Below are positions 17,644-18,882 of a stretch of 18,882 nucleotides of DNA, piece after piece. Numbering within the stretch: the first letter of the stretch is position 1; each line of letters opens with the position of its first letter. The notes beneath the pieces were generated by a model that saw nothing but the letters and a program-made list of their open reading frames with translations, had not been told where the DNA came from and ran no database searches. Source of the stretch: Pseudomonadota bacterium. Lineage in GTDB: Bacteria; Pseudomonadota; Gammaproteobacteria; Xanthomonadales; Rhodanobacteraceae. Made by a program: the position numbers and the translations under genes. Location of the stretch: positions 1 through 18,882 of the forward strand of contig JAJYDI010000016.1 in NCBI GenBank assembly GCA_021777635.1, written 5' to 3'.

Positions 17644-18882
17644 ATGCCCGGCCTCGCGCGCTCGCCGCGTGCGGCCGGCCGTCGTCCGCGCGCGCACCAA
17701 AGCGGCCTGCTGGCGATGCTGCTGCTGATGCCGGTCCTGGCCGGCTGCTCGGGCGCGGCCGCGACGAATCCGGGCAGCGGCAGTCCCGGTACGCCCTCGC
17801 TGGTGCTCTCGGCGACGCCCTCCAGCCTGTCGCTGCCGGCCGGCGAGTCGGCCGCGTTCACGCTCGGCGTCAGCCCGGCGTCCGCCAGCCCGGTGACGCT
17901 GACCCTGCTTGGCGCCCCCGCGGGCGTGCAGCTGACGGCGGGCGCGGCCACGGCGGCGGGCTCGGGGCAGCAGAACGAAGTGCTCGATGTCGCCGCGACG
18001 ACGGCGACCGGCACCTATGCATTGATCCTGAGCGGCAGCAGCGGCAACGCCACGGCGACCACCGGGCTGATGTTGCTGGTGGAGCCCGCGCTGCCGACGT
18101 CGCTGGCGCAGCTCGAGCAAAGCACGTTCGAGTATTTCTGGAACACCACCAATGCGGCCAACGGGCTGGCGCCCGACCACTATCCGGGATCGCCCTACGC
18201 CAGCATCGCCGCCACCGGCTTTGCGCTGAGCGCTTACCCGATCGGCGTCGAGCGCGGCTGGATCACCCGCGCGCAGGCCGAGCAGCGCGTGCTGACCACG
18301 CTGCAGTTTCTGGCCGCTGCGCCGCAGGGACCCGCGGCGAGCGGCGAGAGCGGGTATCAGGGTTTCTTCTATCACTTCCTCGATCTCGCCACCGGCCAGC
18401 GCTGGCCGGGATCGGAGCTGTCCTCGATCGATACCGCGCTGCTGATGGCCGGGGTGCTGACCGACGAGAGTTACTTCAACCAGAACAGCAGCAGCGAGAA
18501 TCAGATCCGTGCGCTGGCCGACCAGCTCTACCGCAACGTCGACTGGACCTGGATGCAGCCGGCGGCGCCGACGATCAGTCTGGGCTGGCTGCCGGAGTCG
18601 GGCTTTCTGCCCTACAACTGGCAGGGCTACAACGAGGCGATGATCCTGTACATCGAGGCGCTGGGCTCGCCCACCCATCCGGTGGCGTCCAGCGCGTGGA
18701 CGGCGTGGACGGCGACCTACCCCAACACCTGGGGCAGCTACTACGGCCGCCAGCAGCTCGGCTTCGCGCCGCTGTTCGGACACCAGTACTCGCAGGCGTG
18801 GATCGATTTCCGCGGCATCCAGGATGCCTTCATGCGCGGGGCGGGCAGCGACTATTTCATCAACAGCGGTCTGGCCACCGAA
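17644..18882 (+). CDS. Glycoamylase/GH144-like lipoprotein with Ig-like region (cut by window end)
   Basis: 413 residues are visible and the gene runs off the right edge. A lipoprotein signal peptide has an Arg-rich n-region, the hydrophobic stretch LLAMLLLMPV and the lipobox L-A-G-C with Cys35. Ser at +2 favours outer-membrane sorting. A Ser/Gly/Pro linker and a beta-rich Ig-like segment follow at about 52-147. The catalytic part begins with FEYFW (162-166) and shows SSIDTALLMAG (260-270), YNEAMILYIEALG (329-341) and LFGHQYSQAWIDFRGIQD (377-394). These are hallmarks of the glycoamylase family (PF10091, COG5368) that includes GH144 beta-1,2-glucanases. Substrate is not decidable here. The start may be GTG 17626 instead of ATG 17644. 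It follows the halogenase-like gene by 25 bases, clearly in one operon. It would act on the cell surface to release sugars for the receptor. Confidence 0.88.
   Translation, partial: MPGLARSPRAAGRRPRAHQSGLLAMLLLMPVLAGCSGAAATNPGSGSPGTPSLVLSATPSSLSLPAGESAAFTLGVSPASASPVTLTLLGAPAGVQLTAGAATAAGSGQQNEVLDVAATTATGTYALILSGSSGNATATTGLMLLVEPALPTSLAQLEQSTFEYFWNTTNAANGLAPDHYPGSPYASIAATGFALSAYPIGVERGWITRAQAEQRVLTTLQFLAAAPQGPAASGESGYQGFFYHFLDLATGQRWPGSELSSIDTALLMAGVLTDESYFNQNSSSENQIRALADQLYRNVDWTWMQPAAPTISLGWLPESGFLPYNWQGYNEAMILYIEALGSPTHPVASSAWTAWTATYPNTWGSYYGRQQLGFAPLFGHQYSQAWIDFRGIQDAFMRGAGSDYFINSGLATE

Noticed and set aside
15945..18014. 689-codon minus-strand frame opposite the halogenase-like gene
   Set aside because: No recognisable motif or ribosome binding site, and it lies opposite an unmistakable FAD-dependent halogenase-like protein.

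Overview
The window is strongly G+C-rich DNA with the dense, stop-poor codon use of a high-GC proteobacterium. The gene content suggests a gammaproteobacterium of the Xanthomonadales/Lysobacterales type (Rhodanobacteraceae or Xanthomonadaceae). This rests on a complete Entner-Doudoroff operon, a LacI regulator / Oar-like TonB receptor / tryptophan-halogenase-like protein / glucosidase cluster, and periplasmic S10 and BNR-repeat proteins. The assignment is inference from gene content, not from a marker gene. There are no rRNA or tRNA genes, CRISPR arrays, transposases or obvious phage genes.

Layout. Positions 1-252 are non-coding and hold several hairpins. 253-3435 (-) encodes a secreted Asp-box (BNR/VPS10-like) beta-propeller protein. 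3436-3842 is a divergent intergenic region. 3843-4340 (+) is a cytidine deaminase and 4505-6097 (+) a secreted S10 serine carboxypeptidase-like protein. 10806 down to 6150 (-) is a tight operon zwf-pgl-edd-eda: glucose-6-phosphate dehydrogenase, 6-phosphogluconolactonase, 6-phosphogluconate dehydratase and KDPG aldolase. It converts glucose-6-phosphate to pyruvate plus glyceraldehyde-3-phosphate. 10949-11698 (+) is a divergently transcribed GntR/HutC-family repressor. The zwf/gntR intergenic region carries two near-identical operators in inverted orientation, one inside the zwf promoter and one on the gntR start codon.

11834 to the right edge (+) is a second module. A LacI-family regulator has a LacI-type palindrome upstream. 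An Oar-like TonB-dependent receptor follows after 12 bases, then two strong hairpins, then a flavin-dependent tryptophan-halogenase-like enzyme. Last comes a lipoprotein with an Ig-like region and a glycoamylase/GH144-like catalytic domain, cut off by the window end. This reads as a carbohydrate-scavenging locus: surface hydrolase, outer-membrane uptake, sugar-responsive regulator, and a halogenase-like enzyme of unknown role. Hexose released and imported by such a system would feed the neighbouring Entner-Doudoroff operon.

The most interesting parts are the mirrored operator pair between zwf and gntR, the halogenase-like enzyme inside a glycan-uptake operon, and the tandem hairpins separating the receptor from the enzyme genes. 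The long opposite-strand open frames across the window are high-GC shadows and are not annotated.
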